Shown here piece by piece: positions 26,803-35,116 of a DNA stretch of 55,090 nt. A program made the translations under genes and the position numbers. Position 1 is the first letter of the stretch; each line of letters opens with the position of its first letter. Source of the stretch: Bacillota bacterium (lineage in GTDB: Bacteria; Bacillota; Clostridia; Oscillospirales; Acutalibacteraceae); assembly GCA_023458755.1 (NCBI GenBank), contig JAEWYE010000013.1, forward strand, positions 1 through 55,090, read 5' to 3'. The notes beneath the pieces were generated by a model, which worked only from the letters and a program-made list of their open reading frames with translations, did not search any database and was not told the DNA's origin.

Positions 26803-26931
26803 CTATTGCTCCATTTTAGCGAGTTCCGACATGGAATAACCGTTAAAGCCCCAACCGTCCGGAAAATCGGTGATACTCTCCAATCGCTTCATTTTTTGCT
26901 CGGCGGATGCTTGACCCTTGACCAATTTTAG
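26803..26931 (-). pseudogene. Possible 3' remnant of a small unknown gene
   Basis: A 42-codon open frame on the minus strand ends ...SITDFPDGWGFNGYSMSELA... and a stop. It has an internal ATG but no ribosome binding site, and its composition looks protein-like. No family was recognised; it could be the tail of a decayed small protein gene or chance. Confidence 0.3.
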
Positions 26932-27045
26932 TTATGTTAAAAAATAAAAAAATAATGGGATATTTTCCGGTAATTACAGGAAACAGTCAATGTGGAATAT
27001 TACCACGTCTAAATTTTCAAACTCAAGGGAAGAATAAGTTTTAGT

Positions 27046-27063
27046 CATAGTCAACTGACTATG
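27046..27063. repeat. Short palindrome matching the ends of the 105-bp element
   Basis: CATAGTCAACTGACTATG is a near-perfect palindrome, made of the terminal TATAGTCA/TGACTATA motif of the two 105-bp elements with no interior. It lies 29 nt before the holin-like gene. Confidence 0.4.
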
Positions 27064-27091
27064 GCAAGAATTTTTGTTGGGAGGCAAGATT

Positions 27092-27484
27092 ATGGCACAT
27101 CATGCTGCAGTTCACGCCGATTATTCGGGTCAAGATGAACATTCAGGCACAACGACCTTTTTTCGCTGGTTGGGCAGAATGGTAATTATTGCTGTCATTT
27201 TGGCAATTGTGTCATTTGTCACACCAGGATTTACAATTGTCGGCTTATGGTCTTATATAATAGCCGCGGTGGTTATCAGTTTACTGGACTATCTGGTAGA
27301 ACTTGTTATGAAAGTAGACGCTTCGCCGTTTGGAAAAGGGCTGAAGGGATTTTTACTATCGGCATTGATACTATGGTTGGCACAGTTTATTGTCCCCAAT
27401 ATGAGTGTTTCCATTTGGGGCGCGTTAATTGGGGCGCTGGTAATCGGTGTTCTGGATGCTGTTTTCCCTACCAGAGCAATGTAA
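27092..27484 (+). CDS. Phage-holin-family (YvlD-like) small membrane protein
   Basis: Integral membrane protein of 130 residues with a polar His-rich N-terminus (AHHAAVHADY) and four predicted helices: about 30-47, 49-67, 86-103 and 108-124. The helix-loop pattern and ALIVGVLDAVF-like ending fit the holin-4-type/YvlD membrane family found in many chromosomes without any phage. GGGAGG precedes ATG 27092. No lysis or phage gene lies nearby, so it is best viewed as a chromosomal membrane protein of unknown function, possibly linked to envelope stress. Confidence 0.7.
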   Translation: MAHHAAVHADYSGQDEHSGTTTFFRWLGRMVIIAVILAIVSFVTPGFTIVGLWSYIIAAVVISLLDYLVELVMKVDASPFGKGLKGFLLSALILWLAQFIVPNMSVSIWGALIGALVIGVLDAVFPTRAM

Positions 27485-27515
27485 CGAATACGAAGCAGAA
27501 ATATCGAATGAAAAA

Positions 27516-27547
27516 GCAGGAAGTTCGTAGCTATACGGACTTCCTGC
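27516..27547. terminator. Hairpin between convergent genes
   Basis: GCAGGAAGTTCGTA pairs with TACGGACTTCCTGC with one G-U pair and a 4-nt loop, between the holin-like gene and the convergent lipoprotein gene. There is no long T-run. Confidence 0.65.
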
Positions 27548-27561
27548 TGTACATATTGATC

Positions 27562-27954
27562 TTATGCAAAACTGTTTTCATAAACATCAAAAAATTGGGT
27601 GATTGCCAAGCCTTCTTTTTGGGCTTTTTCATCCGCTTTTGTAAGCTGCCAGCCGTAAACTCCATATAGCTTCCAGTTTGATTTTCGAATTTTAGATAAT
27701 TTATATTCCACTTGGATTGCCTCGAATCCATTTGCATAGTCGATCAATGCCTGCTGAAAAGCTTTATCCTTATCAATAAAAATAGGCTTCCCATATTGAT
27801 TTGCTCCAATCTTATAAGCATCACCACCGCCAAAGTTATTCCCTAACGTACTGACATCATACGCGCGAACCGCCTTATGGGATAAATTTTGCCGGCAGGA
27901 GGTAAGTGACAATATAAAAATAACGCAAACCAATAAAAAAGCAAATTTTTTCAT
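27562..27954 (-). CDS. Small lipoprotein of unknown function
   Basis: Protein of 130 residues with a lipoprotein signal (MKKFAFLLVCVIFILSLTSC, lipidated Cys about 20). The mature part has no recognised domain; it is rich in Lys and aromatic residues (SKIRKSNWKLYGVYGWQL). AAGGGAAG is 8 nt before ATG 27954. The start overlaps the stop of the upstream membrane-protein gene by 4 nt (ATGA), so the two are translationally coupled and may act together at the membrane. Confidence 0.75.
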   Translation of the reverse strand: MKKFAFLLVCVIFILSLTSCRQNLSHKAVRAYDVSTLGNNFGGGDAYKIGANQYGKPIFIDKDKAFQQALIDYANGFEAIQVEYKLSKIRKSNWKLYGVYGWQLTKADEKAQKEGLAITQFFDVYENSFA

Positions 27955-28460
27955 AGTGCACTTCCCTTTGTCTGTTTTTTTTGAATAGGAGGCACTGTTC
28001 TGCCAAACACAATATACAAAAGTGGCACTAGAATACACGGAATAACCAAAAACAAGGAATTTGAAGCGGTTATACGCAGCAGGACAGTCCATAAGGTGTT
28101 ATATACATCCACAGGCAAAAATAAGATTGCTGATATTGTGGGGAAGTTACCATCTGCTAAAAATTGTTGCTCTAATAAAAGTGCAGCCGCATAATAAACA
28201 CAAATAAGAATCGATGATTTTAGAGTCTCTTTTTTTGTCATATCCTTGAAGCAAAAAATACCCGCAATGATGAAAAGTAGGAGCGCTACAGCCACTTCAA
28301 TTCCAAAAAGCAGATTGGCTGTCCCATCCGTAAATTCAGATGTGCCTGCCGATATGATAAAAATGCTTATCTTGCTAATTAAGGTAGAAGCTATTCCAGT
28401 AGCTAGAGAAATCAAAGGAACACGCCATAGCTTGTTTCTTATAAACAACTTGTTTTCCAT
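27951..28460 (-). CDS. Membrane protein of unknown function, coupled to a lipoprotein gene
   Basis: Protein of 169 residues with about five hydrophobic segments: near 14-34, 46-66, 77-95, 100-118 and 132-152. AGGGGG precedes ATG 28460; the longer frame to 28496 lacks a site. No family recognised. The four-nucleotide ATGA overlap with the following lipoprotein gene shows they form one unit. Confidence 0.7.
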   Translation of the reverse strand: MENKLFIRNKLWRVPLISLATGIASTLISKISIFIISAGTSEFTDGTANLLFGIEVAVALLLFIIAGIFCFKDMTKKETLKSSILICVYYAAALLLEQQFLADGNFPTISAILFLPVDVYNTLWTVLLRITASNSLFLVIPCILVPLLYIVFGRTVPPIQKKQTKGSAL

Positions 28461-28566
28461 ATTGGACCCCCTTTTAGCCATTCCAATATTATCCAATTAA
28501 ATTATACTCTTTTTATTTTTCTTTTTCAATATGTAATATCTAAATAAACTTGTCCCAAGTGAGAGC

Positions 28567-28606
28567 GTATGCGCAGTTCCTGCTAAACTCAGGAGCTGAC
28601 GCATAC
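28567..28606. terminator. Imperfect long hairpin downstream of the 28644-28949 gene
   Basis: GTATGCGCAGTTCCTG and CAGGAGCTGACGCATAC pair with minor mismatches around a short loop. It lies 38 nt after the stop of the minus-strand gene; no T-run. Confidence 0.45.
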
Positions 28607-28643
28607 TGCACAGAATTATGCGAGGAACGGGGCCACAAGCAAT

Positions 28644-28949
28644 TCAGGTTTGGTTGCAGACAAAGGATGCGATTGCGTTTGTTGGAATCGTGCAGGTGGT
28701 AGTTAGTCCGTTGTTGCCAAGGCATCGGTTCGGAATTGGATTGTTGATATTCGTGCTGAATGTCTGCCCGTGTGAGCAGGGAAGTTGTGTAACAACCTTA
28801 ATAAAGTCGTCATTTACCTGAACAAGAAGACCTGTAAAGCCGCAGCCGGAAGCCCCTCCGCTTTTCGTATATACGGTGCAGATTTTGCCTAGATTGGAAG
28901 CGATTGCGTCCACTAAATCATTGTCGGTATTATTATTTGTGCAAGCCAT
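28644..28949 (-). CDS. Small Cys-rich protein with an Sm-like/DUF2642-like pattern
   Basis: Protein of 101 residues, unknown function. The core LGKICTVYTKSGGASGCGFTG, followed by LLVQVNDDFIKVVT, has the alternating-strand pattern of small Sm-like barrels seen in DUF2642-type proteins, some of them associated with spore coats. It has six Cys, unusual for a cytoplasmic protein. AAGGAG is 8 nt ahead of the ATG. It is divergent from, and paralogous to, the gene at 29094-29378. A role in sporulation is possible but inferred only from the family resemblance. Confidence 0.65.
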   Translation of the reverse strand: MACTNNNTDNDLVDAIASNLGKICTVYTKSGGASGCGFTGLLVQVNDDFIKVVTQLPCSHGQTFSTNINNPIPNRCLGNNGLTTTCTIPTNAIASFVCNQT

Positions 28950-29093
28950 TTTAAATTCTCCTTTGAATCATTTCAGGTGAACGATAGAGTTATATGTCTA
29001 ATCCCATAATATGAACGTGGATACGGATTGTGACGCTGGATTATTTTTGATTTTTATGGTGCATATAAATGATAAGAATGGGGGATGACTGCA

Positions 29094-29378
29094 TTGATAT
29101 ACATAAAAAATTATCAGACGATTTTCTCCCCTGAAGAGCCTTCGCCCGATGGCTTACAAACGGAATTAATCAGTCTGATTGGCAGGACAATATCGGTGCA
29201 TACGGATAACGGCGGCTGTGTTACCGGAGTGTTAATGGAGGTGTTGTCAGATTCCATCAAGCTGATTACCAAACTGCCGCCTGTGCCAAGGCAGACAATG
29301 CGCGGATGCAGTTCGCCGGGGGTGAACACTTATGTCTCGCTGCAGCATATCACCGCGATTGTTTATCAAAGTCTCTAA
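29094..29378 (+). CDS. Small Sm-like paralogue, divergent partner
   Basis: Protein of about 94 residues. TTG 29094 is preferred since GGGGGA lies 8 nt ahead; the in-frame ATG 29085 is fused to that site. The core IGRTISVHTDNGGCVTGVLM, followed by EVLSDSIKLITKLP, aligns with LGKICTVYTKSGG...FTGLLVQVNDDFIKVVTQLP of the divergent neighbour, so the two arose by duplication. Function is unknown. Confidence 0.65.
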   Translation: MIYIKNYQTIFSPEEPSPDGLQTELISLIGRTISVHTDNGGCVTGVLMEVLSDSIKLITKLPPVPRQTMRGCSSPGVNTYVSLQHITAIVYQSL

Positions 29379-29408
29379 AAATGGTCAGACTATATAACAT
29401 AACAAGAA

Positions 29409-29440
29409 AAATCCGCAAAGCCAAACGGCAATGCGGATTT
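29409..29440. terminator. Bidirectional terminator between convergent genes
   Basis: AAATCCGCA and TGCGGATTT enclose an inner GCC-AAAC-GGC stem. On the minus strand it is followed by TTTTTCTTGTT, and it serves the homocysteine methyltransferase-like gene and the facing small gene. Confidence 0.85.
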
Positions 29441-29457
29441 ATGATTTCGGTTAAGTA

Positions 29458-30687
29458 TTAATATAGGATTGCGCCGTACTTAGCGGCAATGCGCTCAATC
29501 AGCTCTTTTTCAATCGGACAGTTGGTGTCTATAATCAGCCTGCCCTGAAAATAACGCAAAGCCGCGTCAAGAATCGGCAGACTGTCAGATCTTACCGCGA
29601 TCGGCAGTCGGCTCATGGATGCAGAGCGCGCAAGCATCATGGCGTCGTCCATGCTGGTGATTTCCACTAGGGCGGCATTTACCTGTTCATCATCCAGATC
29701 AATCAGATCATCCCCAAGACCGCTGGTGACGGGTATTGGCTCGCTCAGCATAATATCATCGCCCAAAAAGAACGCTTCACCCTCAATTGCGGCAGCGTAG
29801 CAGTCCGCGTCTTCATAACGGGCCTCGCTGAATTGTTCCGCGCCGAATTCTTCCACTACCTTGCGCAGCGCGGCAATGTGTTCCGGTGTGGTGCCGCAGC
29901 ACCCGCCCACGATTCCCACACCCGCACGCAGGAGTTCTCGCATTTCGTCCGCGAATTCCTCTGGCGGCAGGTAGCCGCTTTTTTCGGTTGTGCCGTACAT
30001 GGGTACGCCTGCGTTTGGCTTCGCGATAATCGGCACATTCGCGTGGGGGATAACCTCTTCAATGAACGGCAGCATGGCTTTGGGGCCAAAGGAACAGTTC
30101 AGCCCGATGGCATCCGCGCCCATGGCCTGCAGAGTAATTACCGTCGGAAGAAGACTTCCGCCCGTCAGGGTGTGACCGCTTTCGTCTACCGTAATGGTGA
30201 CAAAAACGGGCAGATTTGTGGTACGTGCCGCCAAAACCGCCGCGCGCATATCGGCAAGCGAGGTTTGGGTTTCGATGACGATAAAATCCACACCCGCGTC
30301 GTCCAAAGCGCGAACCTGTTCACGGTAGCATTCGTAAATATCATCAAAGTCAGCGCTTCCGAACGGCTCCACAAACAGGCCGGTAGGGCATAGACTGCCG
30401 CCGACAGGAACGCCCAGACTCTTGGAGTATTCCACTAGCCGGGTGTTTAATTCGGCCACTTGGTCATCCAGATGATAAGCAGCAAGAAGAATTGGATTCG
30501 CGCCGAATGTAGGCGCGTAAACCGCCTGCGAACCGGCTTTCACAAAGTCGCTTTGCAGCTTTAAAAGGGGAGCGGGATTGTCATAGATCCATTTTTCTAC
30601 ACATACGCCGCTCGGCATACCGGCGTTCATCAGGTTTGTGGCGGTCGCGCCGTCCAGAAGCATGGGCAGTTTAAATGGAAAACTCAT
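29458..30687 (-). CDS. Homocysteine S-methyltransferase-family protein with partial second domain
   Basis: Cytoplasmic protein of 409 residues. The first 290 residues are a homocysteine-binding barrel as in the N-terminal module of cobalamin-dependent MetH: LLDGATATNLMNAG at the start, and zinc ligands Cys198 (GLNCS), Cys263 and Cys264 (GGCCGTTPEH). A linker of about 70 acidic residues follows. The last 50 residues (PIAVRSDSLPILDAALRYFQ; RLIIDTNCPIEKELIERIAA; KYGAILY) resemble only the beginning of the MetH pterin barrel and then stop. The methyl donor is unknown; a separate corrinoid protein or S-methylmethionine are options. It is downstream of argS by 45 bp. Confidence 0.82.
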   Translation of the reverse strand: MSFPFKLPMLLDGATATNLMNAGMPSGVCVEKWIYDNPAPLLKLQSDFVKAGSQAVYAPTFGANPILLAAYHLDDQVAELNTRLVEYSKSLGVPVGGSLCPTGLFVEPFGSADFDDIYECYREQVRALDDAGVDFIVIETQTSLADMRAAVLAARTTNLPVFVTITVDESGHTLTGGSLLPTVITLQAMGADAIGLNCSFGPKAMLPFIEEVIPHANVPIIAKPNAGVPMYGTTEKSGYLPPEEFADEMRELLRAGVGIVGGCCGTTPEHIAALRKVVEEFGAEQFSEARYEDADCYAAAIEGEAFFLGDDIMLSEPIPVTSGLGDDLIDLDDEQVNAALVEITSMDDAMMLARSASMSRLPIAVRSDSLPILDAALRYFQGRLIIDTNCPIEKELIERIAAKYGAILY

Positions 30688-30732
30688 GGCAGTAAAGCAT
30701 CCTTTCTTAAATAGCGGACGTTTCCGGTTTGG

Positions 30733-32427
30733 TTACATGGTTTCCGGTGCGGATATTTTGAACATGGAAAGTACATTGCAGATAACGGTTGAAGTTGTGG
30801 TGCAAAGGAACAATCTTGCGGCAGTCAGGCTTTCATTATCGCCCTTTACGCGGCAGGCGTTGTAGAATTTATGGAACAGCGTCGCGAGCGTGATGACATA
30901 GCGCGTAATGCGCGCCGGGTCGTAATCCTGCGCCGCGGTGATGATTTCGTTGGTAAACGCGGAAAGATGGCGAATCAGCTCAATTTCTTCCGGCGCGGTC
31001 AGCAGGGAAAGCTCTTCGTCGGTGCAGTCACGCGGCTGAATGCCGTCCTGAGCCAAAGCCTTTAAAATGCTGCAGATTCTCGCACGGGCATACTGTACGT
31101 AATAGACCGGATTTTGAGAATCCTGTTGAATTGCCAGGTCAAGGTCAAACTCCATCTGTGAAGTACTTTCACGCATGTTGAACAGAAATCTAGCCGCGTC
31201 CACCGGCACTTCGTCCAGCAGATCAGCTAGCTGAATTGCCTTGCCGGTACGTTTGCTCATCTTGACGACTTCGCCGCCCTGTACCAACTTTACAAGCTGC
31301 ATCAATACAACGTCCAGTTTGTTTTCATCAATGCCGATAGCGGACATGGCACCCTTCATACGCGCAACGTGTCCGTGATGGTCGGCACCCCAAATGTCAA
31401 TGCAGCGGTCAAAATGACGCTTTTCAAATTTATTGCGGTGGTAGGCAATATCAGCGGCAAAGTATGTCGGGTTGCCGTTCTGGCGAACCAGCACTTCATC
31501 TTTCTCCGCACCGAAGTCGGTCGCGCGGTACCATAGCGCACCGTCGTTTTCATAGGTCATGCCTTTATTTTTTAACAGTTCGATAGTTTCGGTCAGTTCC
31601 CCATCGTTGTGGAGTGTGCTTTCCAAAAACCACTCGTCGTATACAATTCCGTATTTTTGAAGGTCCGCCTTCATTTTGGTAATGTTCCGCGGCAGTGCGT
31701 AATCGACTAGCACCTTGCTGCGTTCTTCTTCAGAAGCGTTCACGAAGCGGTCGCCGTTCAAGTCCGCGAATTCCTGCGCGCGGTCTTTAATATCTTCACC
31801 GTGATAACCGTCTTCCGGGAATTCAATTGCGTCTTCGCCCTTGAATATCTGTAAGTAGCGCGCGCTCAGCGATTTTCCGAATTTTTCAATTTGGTTGCCC
31901 GCGTCATTTACATAGAATTCACGCCATACCTTGTAACCGGCAGCATCCAGTACGGCAGCCAAACAGTCGCCCAGCGCGCCGCCGCGTGCGTTGCCCATGT
32001 GCATCGGCCCGGTCGGGTTGGCGGAAACAAACTCCACCATGACGCGTTCACCTTTGCCAAAGTCACTGCGGCCGTAATCCTTGCCGAGCTTTTTGATATC
32101 TTTCAAGATTTCGGTGTAAAAATGTGTGTTTAAAAAGAAGTTGATAAATCCGGGGCCGGCAATTTCATAACGGTCAAAAAAAGAACCCTCCAAAGCGAGA
32201 TTCTGCGTGATGATTTCCGCAATTTTGCGCGGCGCAAGGTGAAAAGCGCGTGCTCCCGCCATAGCGGCATTGGTCGCCCAGTCGCCGTGCGCACGGTCTG
32301 CGGGAACCTCAATGGAGAATTCAGGGAGTTCCACTTTCGGCAAATCACCTTTCTCCATTGCATGATTCATTGCGTTCACGATTGCGGCTCTTAAATCATT
32401 GGTCGCCTGCTGCACTAATTTTGACAT
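30733..32427 (-). CDS. argS: Arginyl-tRNA synthetase
   Basis: Class I aminoacyl-tRNA synthetase of 564 residues charging tRNA-Arg. The N-terminal Add-1 domain covers about 1-110. The HIGH motif reads HMGN (about 143-146) in SANPTGPMHMGNARGGALGD. The KMSKS loop reads KMSKRTGKA. The C-terminal anticodon-binding helices include YVQYARARICSIL, and the family ending is altered (FKISAPETM in place of a GLxxPERM-like tail). ATG 32427 is 12 nt after AAGGAGG, a long but plausible spacing; it overlaps the upstream DUF1934 gene by 32 bp. Confidence 0.95.
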   Translation of the reverse strand: MSKLVQQATNDLRAAIVNAMNHAMEKGDLPKVELPEFSIEVPADRAHGDWATNAAMAGARAFHLAPRKIAEIITQNLALEGSFFDRYEIAGPGFINFFLNTHFYTEILKDIKKLGKDYGRSDFGKGERVMVEFVSANPTGPMHMGNARGGALGDCLAAVLDAAGYKVWREFYVNDAGNQIEKFGKSLSARYLQIFKGEDAIEFPEDGYHGEDIKDRAQEFADLNGDRFVNASEEERSKVLVDYALPRNITKMKADLQKYGIVYDEWFLESTLHNDGELTETIELLKNKGMTYENDGALWYRATDFGAEKDEVLVRQNGNPTYFAADIAYHRNKFEKRHFDRCIDIWGADHHGHVARMKGAMSAIGIDENKLDVVLMQLVKLVQGGEVVKMSKRTGKAIQLADLLDEVPVDAARFLFNMRESTSQMEFDLDLAIQQDSQNPVYYVQYARARICSILKALAQDGIQPRDCTDEELSLLTAPEEIELIRHLSAFTNEIITAAQDYDPARITRYVITLATLFHKFYNACRVKGDNESLTAARLFLCTTTSTVICNVLSMFKISAPETM

Positions 32428-32860
32428 CTTTGTTTGCTGCCTCCTTGATGGTAATATAGAGTTCATTGATACTCGCCAAGTCCGAATTAATATCCAGTGT
32501 GTAGTTTACTTCCAGTGTCCCGCCGCTGTCATCCAGCTTGCAGGCAACATCGTTGGTGTAGATGCCCACCATCAAGCTGCCATAGCCGGTGTCATACTGG
32601 CACAGGTGGCGCTTGCCCTTTTCCAGAATCATACGGGTATTGTCCGCGCCGCCGCGCATCAGCGTAACCTTGTTGCCGACTTCCACTTTTAAAATGGAAG
32701 TCCGCGCAAGCTTGCTGTTTTCCGTATTGTATTCCTTGTATATGATAAACCGGTTGGTGCCTTTTGTAATGTAGGAACCAAGGGTGGTCAGCTTTACTTC
32801 GCCTGTTTCACCGTCTGCCCGCTGCAGGCCGACGATTGAAATCAAGTAATTTTCCTGCAT
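32396..32860 (-). CDS. DUF1934 (YwiB-like) beta-barrel protein
   Basis: Small cytoplasmic protein of 154 residues with the lipocalin-like beta-barrel pattern of the DUF1934/YwiB family: repeated short strands (YITKGTNRFIIYKEY, KVTLMRGG, TRMILEKGKRHLCQYDTGYG). It often sits beside argS in Firmicutes, as here, where the genes overlap by 32 bp. Function is unknown. GGGAGT precedes the ATG. Confidence 0.85.
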   Translation of the reverse strand: MQENYLISIVGLQRADGETGEVKLTTLGSYITKGTNRFIIYKEYNTENSKLARTSILKVEVGNKVTLMRGGADNTRMILEKGKRHLCQYDTGYGSLMVGIYTNDVACKLDDSGGTLEVNYTLDINSDLASINELYITIKEAANKDVKISAAGDQ

Positions 32861-32904
32861 TTGTTACTCCCTTAATAAAGAATAGGATGGTTGGCTGACC
32901 TGTT

Positions 32905-33711
32905 TCAGCCGATGTCCACATGCTGTACGTTTTGCTTGATATTATGCCCCAAAAAGATGTCCGCAACCTGCGAAAATCCTTCTACCGTGTCACTGACAAA
33001 AAAGGTGGGGCTTCCTTCCTGCTTATTGCTGCACAGCAAACCTTGCTGCTCTAAAATCTGTTGGGCATGCAACGCCGCTTCCCGTCCGCTGTCAATCAGC
33101 GTTACGTCATCGCCCATCACGCGCGAGATGATTTTGCTGATGATGGGGTAGTGGGTACATCCCATAATAAGCGTGTCGACCTTCTGTTCCCGCAAAGAAA
33201 CGAGATAACGTTCGGCCACCAGCCGAGTTACTTCGTCGTTTTCATCCACAAAACCGTTTTCCACCAGCGGAACAAACAACGGGCAGTCACGCTCGAATAC
33301 TTCAATTTCGGGATCAATCGCGGCCAGCTCCCGCTGATAGGAGCCGCTTCGAATGGTTGCGGTAGTGGCGATTACTCCCACACGGCCGTTTTTTGTGGCG
33401 GCGGCTGCTGCCCGCGCGGTCGGCTTTAAAACGCTTGTGGCAGGCAAGTCCAGATTTTCAATGAGGTCGCTGGCTACGGAACTTACGGTTCCGCAGGCGA
33501 CAATAATCATCTTCACATCGTTTGACCGCAAAAAGCCGATATCCTGTTTGGCATATTTTCGAATAATTTCACGGCTTCGGTTTCCGTAAGGAACACGTCC
33601 GGTGTCTCCGAAATACACAATCGTTTCGTGCGGCAGAATATTCTGCAGCACCTTTACAGCGGTCAAACCGCCGAGACCGGAGTCAAAAACTCCGATTGGT
33701 CTGTTGTCCAT
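32905..33711 (-). CDS. murI: Glutamate racemase
   Basis: Cofactor-independent racemase of 268 residues making D-glutamate for peptidoglycan. The start is canonical (PIGVFDSGLGGLTA), with FGDTGRVPYG next. The two catalytic Cys are Cys73 (in VACGTVSS) and Cys185 (in MGCTHYP). The first motif has Gly where the usual ACNT has Asn. It lies between ddl and the DUF1934 gene, so wall precursor enzymes are grouped. Confidence 0.93.
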   Translation of the reverse strand: MDNRPIGVFDSGLGGLTAVKVLQNILPHETIVYFGDTGRVPYGNRSREIIRKYAKQDIGFLRSNDVKMIIVACGTVSSVASDLIENLDLPATSVLKPTARAAAAATKNGRVGVIATTATIRSGSYQRELAAIDPEIEVFERDCPLFVPLVENGFVDENDEVTRLVAERYLVSLREQKVDTLIMGCTHYPIISKIISRVMGDDVTLIDSGREAALHAQQILEQQGLLCSNKQEGSPTFFVSDTVEGFSQVADIFLGHNIKQNVQHVDIG

Positions 33712-33749
33712 GCATGGGCCATCCTTTCCGAACGGGTCAAAAGTATTCC

Positions 33750-34814
33750 TTATTTTTCAAACGCAAGCTGAATCAGTTTATCCAACAGTTTCGGATAAGA
33801 AACGCCGCAGGCATCCCAAAGCTTCGGATACATACTGATGGAGGTAAAGCCCGGCAGAGTGTTCAGCTCGTTTAAGATGACCGCGCCGTCCGATTTGCGC
33901 ACGAAAAAGTCAACACGCGCAAGTCCCCGACAGCCCAGCAGGCAGTAGGCGCGCTTTGCGACAGAACGAATTTTTTCGGATGTCTCTTCGCTCAGATGAG
34001 CCGGAATATAGAGTTGGGAGGTGCCGTTTGTATATTTGTCGTCGTAGTCGTAAAAATCGGCGGAAGGAGCGATTTCACCGACAACGGAAGCGTCCGGATG
34101 CGCGTTGCCCAAAACGGCGCACTCCACTTCCTGCCCGTCAATGTTCTCTTCCACAACGATTTTGGAATCTTCATGAGCCGCCTTTGCAACCGCCGCGTCC
34201 AGTTCTTCTTCACTGTGCACCTTGCTCACGCCCACGGAGGAACCCGCGTTGGCGGGCTTTACAAATACCGGGTAACCGAGACGCGCGTTGATTTTGGTCT
34301 TGATTTTGTCCGCGCCGGTTTGATAGTTTTCCGCAAAGAACCACAGGTAATGTGCCTGCTCAATATTGACCGCCGCCAAAAGGGTGTGGGTGACCGCTTT
34401 GTCCATGCAGGCCGCTGAAGCGAGTGTGCCGCAGCCGACAAACGGAATGCCGCTCATCTGAAAAATACCCTGAATGGTGCCGTCCTCCCCGTTTTTGCCG
34501 TGAAGCACCGGGAACACCGCGTCCACATGGATGGTTTCAAAACCGTTGGAGCCGTTTACCACAATTCCGCCAATACCCTTATCCGGGGAAAGAAAAGCGG
34601 AGCGGTTACTTGGGTCACACTCCCAATCACCGTTTGCAATATTCTCGACCGGCCCGGTGTACAAATACCAGCGCCCGTCCTTTGTGATGCCAAGGCAGGT
34701 AAGATCGTATTTATCTTTCGGAATGTTGTTGATAACCGATGTTGCGGAAAGACGCGAAACTTCGTGTTCCGATGAACAGCCTCCAAAAATTACTGCAATA
34801 TTTAATTTTGACAT
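33750..34814 (-). CDS. ddl: D-alanine--D-alanine ligase
   Basis: ATP-grasp ligase of 354 residues joining two D-Ala for the peptidoglycan stem. Motifs: IAVIFGGCSSEHEVS at the start, VLHGKNGEDGTIQG, KPANAGSSVGVSKV in the ATP-grasp, and NELNTLPGFTSISMYP at the active site. The omega-loop region YDYDDKYTNGTS carries the YDYxxKY form typical of D-Ala-D-Ala ligases rather than a lactate-type VanA/B sequence; a D-Ser-type relative is not fully excluded. GGAGG is 8 nt before ATG 34814. It heads the ddl-murI-DUF1934-argS run. Confidence 0.93.
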   Translation of the reverse strand: MSKLNIAVIFGGCSSEHEVSRLSATSVINNIPKDKYDLTCLGITKDGRWYLYTGPVENIANGDWECDPSNRSAFLSPDKGIGGIVVNGSNGFETIHVDAVFPVLHGKNGEDGTIQGIFQMSGIPFVGCGTLASAACMDKAVTHTLLAAVNIEQAHYLWFFAENYQTGADKIKTKINARLGYPVFVKPANAGSSVGVSKVHSEEELDAAVAKAAHEDSKIVVEENIDGQEVECAVLGNAHPDASVVGEIAPSADFYDYDDKYTNGTSQLYIPAHLSEETSEKIRSVAKRAYCLLGCRGLARVDFFVRKSDGAVILNELNTLPGFTSISMYPKLWDACGVSYPKLLDKLIQLAFEK

Positions 34815-34996
34815 GAACAATACCTCCGCATAAATATTTCAAATTACTGTTGTTTTTCTTCTCATTGATATGTGTAAAAATTACGCATAATACTACAAAT
34901 ACTTATCATACCACAGGAATGTTCCGTTCGCAATTACCAGATGCGTAAAAATAGGAAAAATCCTTCTATACTTTGACACTTCATCCAATAAATGAA

Positions 34997-35025
34997 TTGA
35001 CAGCGGGCAGTTCGTCCTTCATAAT
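34997..35025 (+). promoter_or_regulatory. Promoter of the AraC-type regulator gene
   Basis: TTGACA (34997-35002) and CATAAT (35020-35025) are 17 nt apart; the leader is about 85 nt. The rest of 34815-34996 is A+T-rich and must hold the ddl promoter on the minus strand, but no pair of boxes is convincing. Confidence 0.65.
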
Positions 35026-35116
35026 GGTAGGAAAGAATGTACCTCTCCGAATCGTGCAGAAAAAGAGAGGAAAAAATTTCCGTAAAGCTTTATCTTTGAT
35101 AGTAGGAGCTGACAAA

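Noticed and set aside
27092..27484. Holin-like gene as evidence of a prophage
   Set aside because: No other phage genes, integrase or attachment repeats occur nearby; this membrane family is common in ordinary chromosomes.
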